Source: JAZKFT01 sp040386335 | GTDB lineage: Bacteria > Bacteroidota > Bacteroidia > Chitinophagales > Chitinophagaceae | Length of the DNA stretch: 64,000 bases | Assembly: GCA_040386335.1 (NCBI GenBank) | Contig: JAZKFT010000001.1 | Span: forward strand, 124,001 to 188,000 | Direction of reading: 5' to 3' | Shown: positions 26,212 to 33,637 of the stretch, one piece after another | Layout: each line of letters starts with the position of its first letter | Numbering within the stretch: position 1 is the first letter of the stretch | Program-made: the position numbers and the translations under genes | Notes under the pieces: generated by a model | Seen by the model: the letters and a program-made list of their open reading frames with translations, nothing else | The model's database searches: none | Told to the model about the DNA's origin: nothing

Positions 26212-26679
26212 TTATTTTAATTTGTTTACGATGTCTTGTAGCCGGTTGTGTGCCATATTGATGCCCTGGGCAAAAGGCAGCTTCAGCATCTGATCCCTGG
26301 CTTCAATTGATTTGTATATCATTTGTATCGTCAGTTTACTGGTGTCGTCAGTGAGTTGTTCAAATTCCAGGAATTCCAGTTGCGCCGGAAAAGGGGTGTT
26401 CTCCATTTCAAATGTCCGGGTGATCCTCTGGTTGGGGCTAAACTCGTGGATTACGCCATTAGACCGGAGCACCACATTTCCTTTTCCATCGCTAGTTTCA
26501 AATTGGTAGCCCCCGTGCTTTTTATTTTCAAGCTTCAACACTTTCGTACCCATCCATTGCGCAACAATGTCGGCTTCTGTGTAGGCTTTAAAAAGTAATT
26601 CCAATGGCAAATCAAATTCCCTTGTGATCACCAGTTCCTGCTTGCCGTCTTCGGCATGAATTTTTGTTTTTCGTTCCAT
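26212..26679 (-). CDS. SRPBCC (AHSA1-like) domain protein
   Basis: A 155-residue START-fold protein: I-T-R-E-F-D-L-P-L-E-L-L-F-K-A-Y-T-E near the start, V-A-Q-W-M-G-T, and a C-terminal helix. It lies 6 bases after the ArsR-type gene. The ArsR-SRPBCC pairing is a common arrangement in which the repressor controls the START protein. Confidence 0.9.
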   Translation of the reverse strand: MERKTKIHAEDGKQELVITREFDLPLELLFKAYTEADIVAQWMGTKVLKLENKKHGGYQFETSDGKGNVVLRSNGVIHEFSPNQRITRTFEMENTPFPAQLEFLEFEQLTDDTSKLTIQMIYKSIEARDQMLKLPFAQGINMAHNRLQDIVNKLK

Positions 26680-26685
26680 GGTATG

Positions 26686-27009
26686 CTATTTTTTTGATTT
26701 GTAGTTTTTCATGATGGCTTCCAGTTTATTAAACCGGTCGTCCCACATCTCGCGGAACGGTTCGATAAAGTCAGCTACTTCTTTCATTTTTTTGGCATTG
26801 ATATGATAGGAGATTTCCCTGCCGTTCTGCTCCTGTTTCAGCAATTCGCAGGCAGTGAGTATTTGCAGGTGTTTTGAAACGGTGGGTCTTGCCGTGTCGA
26901 AGTTGGAAGCGATAGCACCTGCTGTCATAGATTGAGTGGCCACCAAAAGCAGTATCGCCCTTCTTGTAGGGTCTGCAATGGCCTGGAATGGATCCCGTCT
27001 TAAATTCAT
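26686..27009 (-). CDS. ArsR-type winged-helix repressor
   Basis: A 107-residue regulator with the ArsR helix-turn-helix: A-I-A-D-P-T-R-R-A-I-L-L-L, then A-I-A-S-N-F-D-T-A-R-P-T-V-S-K-H-L-Q-I-L. The metal-binding C-x-C of true ArsR proteins is absent, so it belongs to the non-metal subgroup that accompanies SRPBCC genes. It leads a six-gene operon (SRPBCC, DoxX, YdeI-like, DUF4256, protease-like) and has two operator-like sites directly upstream, so autoregulation is likely. Confidence 0.92.
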   Translation of the reverse strand: MNLRRDPFQAIADPTRRAILLLVATQSMTAGAIASNFDTARPTVSKHLQILTACELLKQEQNGREISYHINAKKMKEVADFIEPFREMWDDRFNKLEAIMKNYKSKK

Positions 27010-27012
27010 TGT

Positions 27013-27059
27013 GTAGCTATTTGACTACAAATATATGTGTAGTTATTTGGCTACGCAAA
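27013..27059 (-). promoter_or_regulatory. Promoter and paired operator of the ArsR operon
   Basis: On the minus strand a -33 TTTG (27056-27059), a 20-base spacer, and the -7 element TATATTTG (27028-27035) match the Bacteroidota consensus. Two copies of a GTAG-N8-CTAC dyad, at 27013-27028 and 27039-27054, lie over the likely start of transcription and inside the spacer. Such a layout would let the ArsR-type protein block its own promoter. Confidence 0.75.
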
Positions 27060-27238
27060 TTTTTTTTTGAGATTTTTTTTTGGGAGTGAAAATCGGAGAA
27101 GGATCGCAGCCTAGATGATTGGCAAAAACTATGAACAGTTTTCCAAGGAGAGTCAGTGGACCTGGCATTGCCAAGTTCACCTTGCCCTTGAACGTGTTCA
27201 CCAAAAACAACAGGATCTCTATGCACCATATGTATACC

Positions 27239-27265
27239 GTGGTCGGGTGTTTTCACCCACAACTA
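27239..27265. repeat. Hairpin repeat downstream of the LRR gene
   Basis: GTCGGGTGTTTTCACCCACA contains a GGGTG-TTTT-CACCC hairpin. Nearly the same sequence lies at 40156-40182, where the bases after TCGGGTGTTATCACCCACA also agree. It sits just beyond the LRR stop codon and may be the left end of the cassette-like region. Confidence 0.55.
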
Positions 27266-27271
27266 AATACA

Positions 27272-28993
27272 TTATCTAACCACCCGCTTAAATATTCCAT
27301 AGTCACTTAGGGCAGTCGTTTTAGTAATCCGTCTCGGATAAAACCTGTATTCTACTTCCCGAATAATTGGCTGGCCTGACACAACTTCAAGCGGGTTTAT
27401 TGAATTGTAAATATCACTTTCTTTGATGATGAGTTTTTTGATCTCGATATAGTTTATGTTGCTCTTTGCGGAGTCAATAACTCTTATGTTGCCTTTTGTA
27501 AACGAAATGGATGGCAGATGCTTCTCACCGCCAAACGCTTTCGTAGCTTTGAAAAATGTGAGGCTGTCGGACGTTTCCTTCATGCCATCAAATTCATATT
27601 CCATGTAAATTGTGCCGTTTGCCGCATCGTAGGGTTGACTAAATGTTGAAACACTAACCCCGATGGTATAAATTTCTCTGTTGAATTGATTCAGTGATCT
27701 AAGTAGAGTATCACGTTTAATTCCAGGTTCCTCGTAGTTGACCTTTATCATTTTGAAGTGAGCGTGTGTTGGCTTAGCGGCAAAGTATTCACACGGTAAT
27801 TCTTTCAAATTGCTCTTGGTAAACCATGCCGTCGAATCAATAATCACAAGCTCGCCATTTCTGGGAACAGGAAAGCCTCCTGAATAATAGAAGTTGTAGA
27901 TTACAAAACTGCTATTTGCTATACGTTGCCTGTATACATCGTGTAAATAGCTTACTAACTGGCGAGGAAAGGAGTCCATTACGTAACTTGGATATATCTC
28001 GTTTAAACTTTTCAACTTTACTATCGTTGCCGGCAGTGTGCTGATCCTAGTTCCAGAAAAACTTAAAGACTTCAACCTGGTGAGTTTGGAAATGCGGGGA
28101 GATAAAAAGGTTAGTTCATTTTCTCCTACCCCAAGTTCTGAGAGTCTATTTAATTCATATAATCCCTCCGGAAGTTGCTTGATCTTATTACCGAAAACAT
28201 TTAGTATCTCAAGTTCTCTTAAACTCAGAACAACTTCTGGAAAAGTTTTCAACTGACAATTCTGAAAGCTAATACTTTTTAGTTTGCGAAATGAAGCTAA
28301 CAATCCGAGGTCCGCATTTTCAAAATTATTCCTACTTAGATCAAGCTCCTCGAGATTTTCGAAGTAGATCAATTCCTTTGGAATACTTGTCAACCCACAG
28401 TCCGAAAGGTCTAAAAACTTTGTCTTTTCTGGGTTAGATTTAAAGATTTGTAAAAACTTACTGTTGTAGTTATTGTCATTTCGTAGTTTGTCAAAGTCGT
28501 AAGCAGCATTCATCACTTTCAGTTTAAACTTCCCGGAGATGGTAATGGAGGATGAATAACTGGAGCCGGAATACGATAAGTGACCTATTATGCTATCATC
28601 GACATTATAGTATCTTTTATTTAATGTCAGGCTCGTTTCAATCGGGTGAAAACGAGAACCGGGGCCGCATGTCTCAATTTCACTTATTACACTGACATCG
28701 TCATTGATAATTGTTATTTGCGTGTAGTGGCTTGATAAATTACCCTTCTTGAAACGCACGAAAATTGTATCACCAACTTTTTTGCAAAAGGCGTCGGTGG
28801 TATTGTAAAAACCAGCCATTGACCTATTGATTGATTTGATAAAAAATGTATCCTCAGGTGTCGTTGTCAGATTTGTGTCGTAAGAAATTTTGTTGGGTGT
28901 TACACCTGTTACACCAATCCCTTTTTCATTTGCGTGAAAATCGCAAGAAATGGCAAAGATCCAGGCAATAACGTAAGGAAGACAATATTTCAT
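27272..28993 (-). CDS. Leucine-rich-repeat putative lipoprotein
   Basis: A 573-residue exported protein. The N terminus (MKYCLPYVIAWIFAISCDFH) ends in a lipobox-like AISC, so an outer-membrane or surface lipoprotein is likely. About seven leucine-rich repeats of 22-23 residues lie at roughly 190-345 (L-D-L-S-D-C-G-L-T-S-I-P-K-E-L pattern), followed by a C-terminal beta-rich domain. A protein-protein interaction role is inferred. It is the first minus-strand gene in the repeat-separated series. Confidence 0.8.
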   Translation of the reverse strand: MKYCLPYVIAWIFAISCDFHANEKGIGVTGVTPNKISYDTNLTTTPEDTFFIKSINRSMAGFYNTTDAFCKKVGDTIFVRFKKGNLSSHYTQITIINDDVSVISEIETCGPGSRFHPIETSLTLNKRYYNVDDSIIGHLSYSGSSYSSSITISGKFKLKVMNAAYDFDKLRNDNNYNSKFLQIFKSNPEKTKFLDLSDCGLTSIPKELIYFENLEELDLSRNNFENADLGLLASFRKLKSISFQNCQLKTFPEVVLSLRELEILNVFGNKIKQLPEGLYELNRLSELGVGENELTFLSPRISKLTRLKSLSFSGTRISTLPATIVKLKSLNEIYPSYVMDSFPRQLVSYLHDVYRQRIANSSFVIYNFYYSGGFPVPRNGELVIIDSTAWFTKSNLKELPCEYFAAKPTHAHFKMIKVNYEEPGIKRDTLLRSLNQFNREIYTIGVSVSTFSQPYDAANGTIYMEYEFDGMKETSDSLTFFKATKAFGGEKHLPSISFTKGNIRVIDSAKSNINYIEIKKLIIKESDIYNSINPLEVVSGQPIIREVEYRFYPRRITKTTALSDYGIFKRVVR

Positions 28994-29040
28994 GATATTG
29001 ATTACCAGCGATTCTCTCGGTGTTTATGGAATGACGTCTA

Positions 29041-29318
29041 ATATTTTCATTGTTGGTGTTACACGCAATCTAACCCAAAAGCATAACGCCGAATGCTCGT
29101 TTCTCAGTGCATTAGCGTTATGAATTCTCAATAGTTTTTGAAATCCAGTATCTCGCCAATCTACAGGGCGGCTGATGATCGAGGAAAACTTTTGAGGCTA
29201 CCAGGCCAATACGGTGGACAAGTAATGCAGACTTTGTTTGGGTTTGGAAGCCGTTGGTGATAGCACCAAACGGCGGCGTGGGTGATCGCATTTGGATAAC
29301 AAGGTGGTGGGTAAGGCT
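29041..29318. repeat. Cassette-associated repeat, copy A
   Basis: A full-length copy of the roughly 250-bp repeat. From left to right it has TTTTCATTGTTGG, the CGCAATCTAACCC block (ATCTAAC 29068-29074), a hairpin (29081-29122, arms CATAACGC and GCGTTATG), GAAATCCAGTATCTCGCCAA, and a second hairpin GCCGTTGGTG-ATAG-CACCAAACGGC. It fills the gap between the start of the LRR gene and the stop of the double-OmpA gene. Confidence 0.8.
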
Positions 29319-29362
29319 GGCAAGGGCGAAAAAGAACACAATGCGTGTGGCAGTATCAAATG

Positions 29363-30412
29363 TTATTTGCTAATAATCTTTATTTCAACCCTTCTGTTGA
29401 TAATCCTATCGTCTTCTGAATGTTCTTCCGTAATAGGATTTTGGTGACCAAAACCTTCATAACTCATCCGGGCTGCCGCGATGCCATTTTCTATAAGATA
29501 ATTATATACGGCTCTCGCCCTTTGCACTGATAAATCCATCGAGCCAAGATCACTATCCAAGCCATCCTTTGGCCCCTGCTCGCAACATATATGGCCCTGT
29601 ATTCTTATCTTCAGTGTAGGTATTTCCTTCATTACATTCAGCAGTTCCGTCAATGCACTATACGACCGTTGCAGGAAAACATGCCTCCCACCTTCAAAAT
29701 TAATATTGCGAAGTATGATCTGGTCGCCGGTCTTTACTTTATCATCCTTTATTTGATCGGCCAGTGCCGGGGGTTCTGTTTCCTGCCTGGATAGGCCGGT
29801 ACTATCCTGCTTTCTGTTGCCAGCACCAGGGATAGCTTGTTCCGGCAGTTTGCCGTCATATTCTATTTTCACATGCACACGCCTGTTCTGTTGCATAGAT
29901 GCCTTATCCATTCGGTCAGTCAACAGTTCTGCTTCACCTTTGCCTTGCACAATGGTAAATATATTTGGATGCACTCCTGCCTTTACCAGGTAGTTGCGCA
30001 CCTGTGTGGCTCTTTTAAAAGACAGTTTTTTATTATAGGTATTGCTACCCACCTGATCTGTGAAACCGTAGACTCTGACATCGGTTAGCGTTCCGGAAGC
30101 AGTTCTTGCTAATCGGTCCAATTGCATTTGAGCATCATTATTCAGCGAATACTTGTCAAAAGCAAAATGTACAAGAACGGAAGTTGTATCGCCAGCTATG
30201 CAATCAATACTAAAAGCCAGCATTAACGCAAGAATAGGCCAGAATTTTCTCCCACGGTTTGTGTCGCTTGAACCGGTGCGGGATTGTGCTACGCCCAGAC
30301 TATGGAAACAATTCAATGCTTCCAGCGGAGGGAGCATAGAGGAAGAACTAACACCAGTTTTATTTTTTTTCTGTGGGTAAAATATTTCATTGGTTATCAT
30401 AATACAATTCAA
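29363..30412 (-). CDS. Protein with two OmpA-like domains
   Basis: A 349-residue protein with two OmpA C-terminal-like modules, at about residues 78-178 (F-A-F-D-K-Y-S-L, Y-G-F-T-D-Q-V-G-S, N-R-R-V-H-V) and 230-348 (G-H-I-C-C-E-Q in place of G-H-T-D, R-R-V-E-I-K). The first 50 residues are unusual, and a signal-like stretch (KFWPILALMLAFSIDCIAG) begins only near residue 57. The true start may be a later Met such as 30337. A peptidoglycan-anchored role is inferred. It is bounded by repeat copy A on its 3' side. Confidence 0.78.
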   Translation of the reverse strand: MNCIMITNEIFYPQKKNKTGVSSSSMLPPLEALNCFHSLGVAQSRTGSSDTNRGRKFWPILALMLAFSIDCIAGDTTSVLVHFAFDKYSLNNDAQMQLDRLARTASGTLTDVRVYGFTDQVGSNTYNKKLSFKRATQVRNYLVKAGVHPNIFTIVQGKGEAELLTDRMDKASMQQNRRVHVKIEYDGKLPEQAIPGAGNRKQDSTGLSRQETEPPALADQIKDDKVKTGDQIILRNINFEGGRHVFLQRSYSALTELLNVMKEIPTLKIRIQGHICCEQGPKDGLDSDLGSMDLSVQRARAVYNYLIENGIAAARMSYEGFGHQNPITEEHSEDDRIINRRVEIKIISK

Positions 30413-30614
30413 TAATAGCTTGTTTAATCGTTAGACTGTTGTCTACAAGGTTGCGTACAACGTTTAGGGAGGATTTTTGTACTTGCATCTTATAGTCATC
30501 TGGCAGTAGTCGACTGAAAAAAGATTCACCCTTGAATAGTAACTGATACTTTTCCAACTGCCGGTTGCCATTCCGTCAACCAGTATAGCTGTAAACCTTT
30601 TACTGGGTGCGTTT

Positions 30615-31019
30615 TTATATCTCAAACTCTACAAACTCAATCGTGTCACAAAATGGTTTGCCTTTTTTATAACTCACAGTCATTACATAATGTACATAGC
30701 CCATGTTTTTCAAAATTTCCACGGGGTCGGACGTCAATGGATATTTCTGTAATCGAATTTTGAAATTATACCTGTTGACCATTTTTATTTCTAGAATATT
30801 CACGACGAAACGTGTTGTGTCTCCATCAGTCCCCAATTGGAGACGTTCGCCAGTAAGACCAGATTTGAAAAAAGTCGTGTCAAATTTTGTAACAATGTTC
30901 TTAGGACCGAATATGTAAAATTGATTTCCATAAATGTCTTTATATGAGAATGGTACTTGAGCTCCTGAAGAGAAGCTTGCTAAAAGTACATACGCCAATA
31001 TGTTGAAATGCCTGCTCAT
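30615..31019 (-). CDS. Hypothetical exported protein
   Basis: A 134-residue protein with a signal peptide (MSRHFNILAYVLLASFSSGAQ) and a beta-rich remainder with one Cys. No family is recognised. Codon use is visibly A/T-rich compared with genes before 27 kb. Repeat copy B begins 12 bases upstream of its start codon. Confidence 0.6.
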   Translation of the reverse strand: MSRHFNILAYVLLASFSSGAQVPFSYKDIYGNQFYIFGPKNIVTKFDTTFFKSGLTGERLQLGTDGDTTRFVVNILEIKMVNRYNFKIRLQKYPLTSDPVEILKNMGYVHYVMTVSYKKGKPFCDTIEFVEFEI

Positions 31020-31030
31020 AAAATGGCGTC

Positions 31031-31305
31031 CAATATTTACATTGTTGGTACTACCCGCAATCTAACCCAAAAATACATAATGCCTAATGCTCGTTTCTCA
31101 GTGCTATGGAGTTATGAATTCTTAATCGTTTTTGAAATTCAGTATTTCGCCAACCTACAGTACGGTTGATGAGCGAGGAAATTTTTTGAGGTTACTATGT
31201 TACGGCGGACAAATAATGCAGGCTTTGTCTGGGTTTGTAAGCTGTTGGCGATGACTCCAACCGGCGGAGTGGGTGATGCAATTTGATCCATAAACCTGGG
31301 TAAAT
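31031..31305. repeat. Cassette-associated repeat, copy B
   Basis: It matches copy A along its length with ATCTAAC at 31060-31066. The first hairpin arms are CATAATGCC and GAGTTATG, and the second hairpin is diverged (GCTGTTGGCG ... CCAACCGGC). It lies directly upstream of the 30615-31019 gene. Bases 31306-31472 beyond it hold nothing I recognise. Confidence 0.75.
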
Positions 31306-31472
31306 AAATACCGGCAGGGACGGGAATGAAGTCTGGGTGACTACTACGCCGAGAAAAAATAAATCCTTGCCATTGGAGGCTGGCTAATCCCTATTTTTTG
31401 CACTCAAATTCAGCGGGTCTCAGAATAACCAAATACCATTCCCCTGCTTTTTTTGAACTAAATAAAAAAAGA

Positions 31473-31519
31473 TTTGGCAGTTTAAATGGATTGCTATTAG
31501 CTTTGCTTAACGGTGTTAG
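31473..31519 (+). promoter_or_regulatory. Promoter and operator copy 1 of the tetR-like gene
   Basis: A -33 TTTG (31473-31476), a 21-base spacer, and the -7 element TAGCTTTG (31498-31505) match the Bacteroidota promoter. The dyad TTAAC-GGT-GTTAG (31507-31519) directly follows and covers the expected start of transcription. The block continues ATTATTTAACCACCG to 31534. Autoregulation by the TetR-type protein is inferred. Confidence 0.75.
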
Positions 31520-31548
31520 ATTATTTAACCACCGTAAATTAAACGGGC

Positions 31549-32145
31549 ATGGCCAGTAAAGACAGAATACAACGATTGAAAGATGAAACAAGGATAAATA
31601 TCCTTGAGGCATCGATTGATATTGCAAAAGAGGAGGGCTGGTCGGCGTTAAGTATGCGTAAAATAGCAGACAAAATAGAATACACGGCGCCGGTTATCTA
31701 TGAGTATTTCAAAAACAAAGAGGCTATCCTAACAGAGCTTACCAGGCAGGGGTATCTACAACTTGGCAAACTGATGGAAGAAGCCAGGGATAAGTATACC
31801 GACCCGGCAGAACAACTTGAAGCCATGTGGCTTGCCTATTGGAATTTTGCTTTTGCAGAAAAGGAGCTTTACCAGGTGATGTATGGGGTGGAAGTTAACT
31901 GCTGTGCCCTGGAAAGTAGTTGTTCGGTAATGAAAGCGCCTTCTGATATGCTTTGGGATAAAATTGAAGAAATAATACCCGAAGAAAAAAGAACAGAGGA
32001 ATATGTTGATACCAAATATTATACTTTCTGGTCGGTTGTTCATGGGTTGATCTCTATAAACATGACCCGTCAGCAAACGCCCGAGGGTATTAATAAGCAG
32101 GTATTGAAAGATGCGATTAGTGGAATTATTAGTTCTATGCGGTAA
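31549..32145 (+). CDS. TetR/AcrR-type repressor
   Basis: A 198-residue regulator. The N-terminal helix-turn-helix reads S-A-L-S-M-R-K-I-A-D-K-I-E-Y-T-A-P-V-I-Y-E-Y-F followed by K-N-K-E-A-I-L. A helical ligand-binding domain follows with a Cys pair (N-C-C-A-L-E-S-S-C near residue 120). It precedes an RND efflux operon in the same direction and shares an operator-like block with it, so it is very likely the local regulator. Confidence 0.92.
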   Translation: MASKDRIQRLKDETRINILEASIDIAKEEGWSALSMRKIADKIEYTAPVIYEYFKNKEAILTELTRQGYLQLGKLMEEARDKYTDPAEQLEAMWLAYWNFAFAEKELYQVMYGVEVNCCALESSCSVMKAPSDMLWDKIEEIIPEEKRTEEYVDTKYYTFWSVVHGLISINMTRQQTPEGINKQVLKDAISGIISSMR

Positions 32146-32165
32146 GCGTTTTTTTTGCCCTGGCA

Positions 32166-32194
32166 GTTAACGCTGTTAAACCATTTAATCACGT
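32166..32194 (+). promoter_or_regulatory. Operator-like block, copy 2
   Basis: TTAACGCTGTTAA (32167-32179) is a dyad with a three-base spacer, followed by ACCATTTAATCACGT. It lies 21 bases after the tetR-like stop and is exactly 200 bp before copy 3, with which it shares all but two bases. Confidence 0.65.
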
Positions 32195-32270
32195 TTAGAA
32201 GCGGCATTTGAACTGAATGCTTAAATACTAAGCCGATATAGATGACAGCTTTGATCTATTGCATTTTTAT

Positions 32271-32327
32271 ATGAAAACAAAAAGCAGGCAGGTTATGAAG
32301 ATCCGGAAATTCATTACCTGGCTGTAA
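32271..32327 (+). CDS. Possible 18-residue leader peptide
   Basis: An ATG-to-TAA frame of 18 codons (MKTKSRQVMKIRKFITWL) lies between operator copies 2 and 3 and stops six bases before a terminator-like hairpin. It is basic with a hydrophobic end. No ribosome-binding site is evident, but Bacteroidota rarely show one. The leader-peptide role is a guess from position; it may be chance. Confidence 0.3.
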   Translation: MKTKSRQVMKIRKFITWL

Positions 32328-32332
32328 ACACC

Positions 32333-32355
32333 ACAGTTTAAAAAACTGTTTTTTT
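32333..32355 (+). terminator. Terminator or attenuator before the efflux operon
   Basis: ACAGTTT (32333-32339) pairs with AAACTGT (32343-32349) and runs into a seven-base T stretch. It could end the tetR-like transcript or act as an attenuator for the efflux genes that start 40 bases later. The stem is A/T-rich, so it is moderate in strength. Confidence 0.6.
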
Positions 32356-32365
32356 AACCAATCAA

Positions 32366-32394
32366 GTTAACACTGTTAAACCATTTAATTACGT
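32366..32394 (+). promoter_or_regulatory. Operator-like block, copy 3
   Basis: TTAACACTGTTAA (32367-32379) is a perfect dyad with a three-base spacer, followed by ACCATTTAATTACGTT. The block ends immediately before the ATG of the membrane-fusion gene at 32396. The position suggests binding would block transcription through, or initiation at, the efflux operon. Confidence 0.7.
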
Positions 32395-32395
32395 T

Positions 32396-33538
32396 ATGAA
32401 CAAGCTCATTCCTTATATTTTTTACGCGGCTATTCTATACCTGGCATCATGTGCCGGACAAGCTATGAACCCGCCACCCGCTCCTCCATCATTACCGGTT
32501 ATTGCTATTAGTTCCGGCAGTGCTACCACCTGGCTGGAATACCCGGCCTCCATCGAAGGCACCACAAATGTTGAAATTCGCCCCCAGGTTAGCGGCTACC
32601 TCGAAAAAGTGTATGTGCAGGAAGGCGACTATGTGTCGCAAGGCCAGCCTTTATTCAAGATCAATAGCAGAGAATACAACGAATTTTCCAATAATGCTTC
32701 TGCTTCCATATCAGCCGCAAAAGCATCGGTAGAAAGAGCGCAGGTGGAATACGACAAACTAAAACCCCTGGTTGATAACAATGTAATATCAGAAGTGCAG
32801 TTAAGAACTGCCAAAGCCAACCTGGATGCAGCCAGGGCAGTTCAGGCCCAGGCCGTTTCTGGTAAGGGTAGTGCCGAAATTACTGTTGGCTATACATTAA
32901 TAAAAGCGCCGGTTAGCGGCTATATAGGCCAAATTCCTTTTAAGCAGGGAAGCATTATCGGTAAAGGCGAGGCATTACCGCTAACGGTTCTTTCTGAAGT
33001 AAATAATGTACATGTTTATTTTTCCATGAGTGAGGCTGATTTCTTATCCTTCATCTCAGCGTACGAAGGGGGATCAACCGAAGAAAAAATAAAGACCATC
33101 CCGCTGGTTGACCTGCAACTCCCCGACAATACCATCTACCATACAAAAGGAAAAATAGAATTGGTTCAGGGGCAGTTTGACCGTAGCGCCGGCACCATCA
33201 GCTTCAGGGCTGTATTTGCCAATAAGGAAAAAATGTTGCGCTCTGGCCTCACCGGTAAAATACGCATTCCTTCCCTGCACCAGGACCAAATGCTTGTACC
33301 GCAGGAATCCACTTATGAATTGCAGGATAAAGTATTTGTATTTGCCCTTGGCGACAGTAATAAAGTAACTGGCAAACAAATATCCATCAGCGGAAAAAGC
33401 GGTAACAATTACCTCGTAAGTAAAGGTCTTGCAAACGGTGAAAAGATTGTGTACAGCGGTATACAGCGTTTAAGAGATGGAGCAGTTATTACCCCGCAAA
33501 ATTTAAGAACAGACAGCCTGTTGCAGGCTTCACTTTGA
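32396..33538 (+). CDS. RND efflux periplasmic adaptor (AcrA/MexA-type)
   Basis: A 380-residue lipoprotein (lipobox LASC-A, Cys19) of the membrane-fusion family. The lipoyl/barrel halves are visible: V-E-I-R-P-Q-V-S-G-Y-L-E-K-V-Y-V-Q-E-G-D-Y-V and later I-K-A-P-V-S-G-Y-I-G. They flank a coiled-coil hairpin (about residues 95-155). It links the inner-membrane pump to the outer-membrane channel, and all three parts are encoded together here. Confidence 0.95.
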   Translation: MNKLIPYIFYAAILYLASCAGQAMNPPPAPPSLPVIAISSGSATTWLEYPASIEGTTNVEIRPQVSGYLEKVYVQEGDYVSQGQPLFKINSREYNEFSNNASASISAAKASVERAQVEYDKLKPLVDNNVISEVQLRTAKANLDAARAVQAQAVSGKGSAEITVGYTLIKAPVSGYIGQIPFKQGSIIGKGEALPLTVLSEVNNVHVYFSMSEADFLSFISAYEGGSTEEKIKTIPLVDLQLPDNTIYHTKGKIELVQGQFDRSAGTISFRAVFANKEKMLRSGLTGKIRIPSLHQDQMLVPQESTYELQDKVFVFALGDSNKVTGKQISISGKSGNNYLVSKGLANGEKIVYSGIQRLRDGAVITPQNLRTDSLLQASL

Positions 33539-33637
33539 TGACTAAATAGGCATCCCCTCAATAATTTAATCAACTTAAAATCCAGCAGCTAAAACGCTCC
33601 TCTTTGTGGCGCGTGGCTTTAGTATGCCTCTATTATT

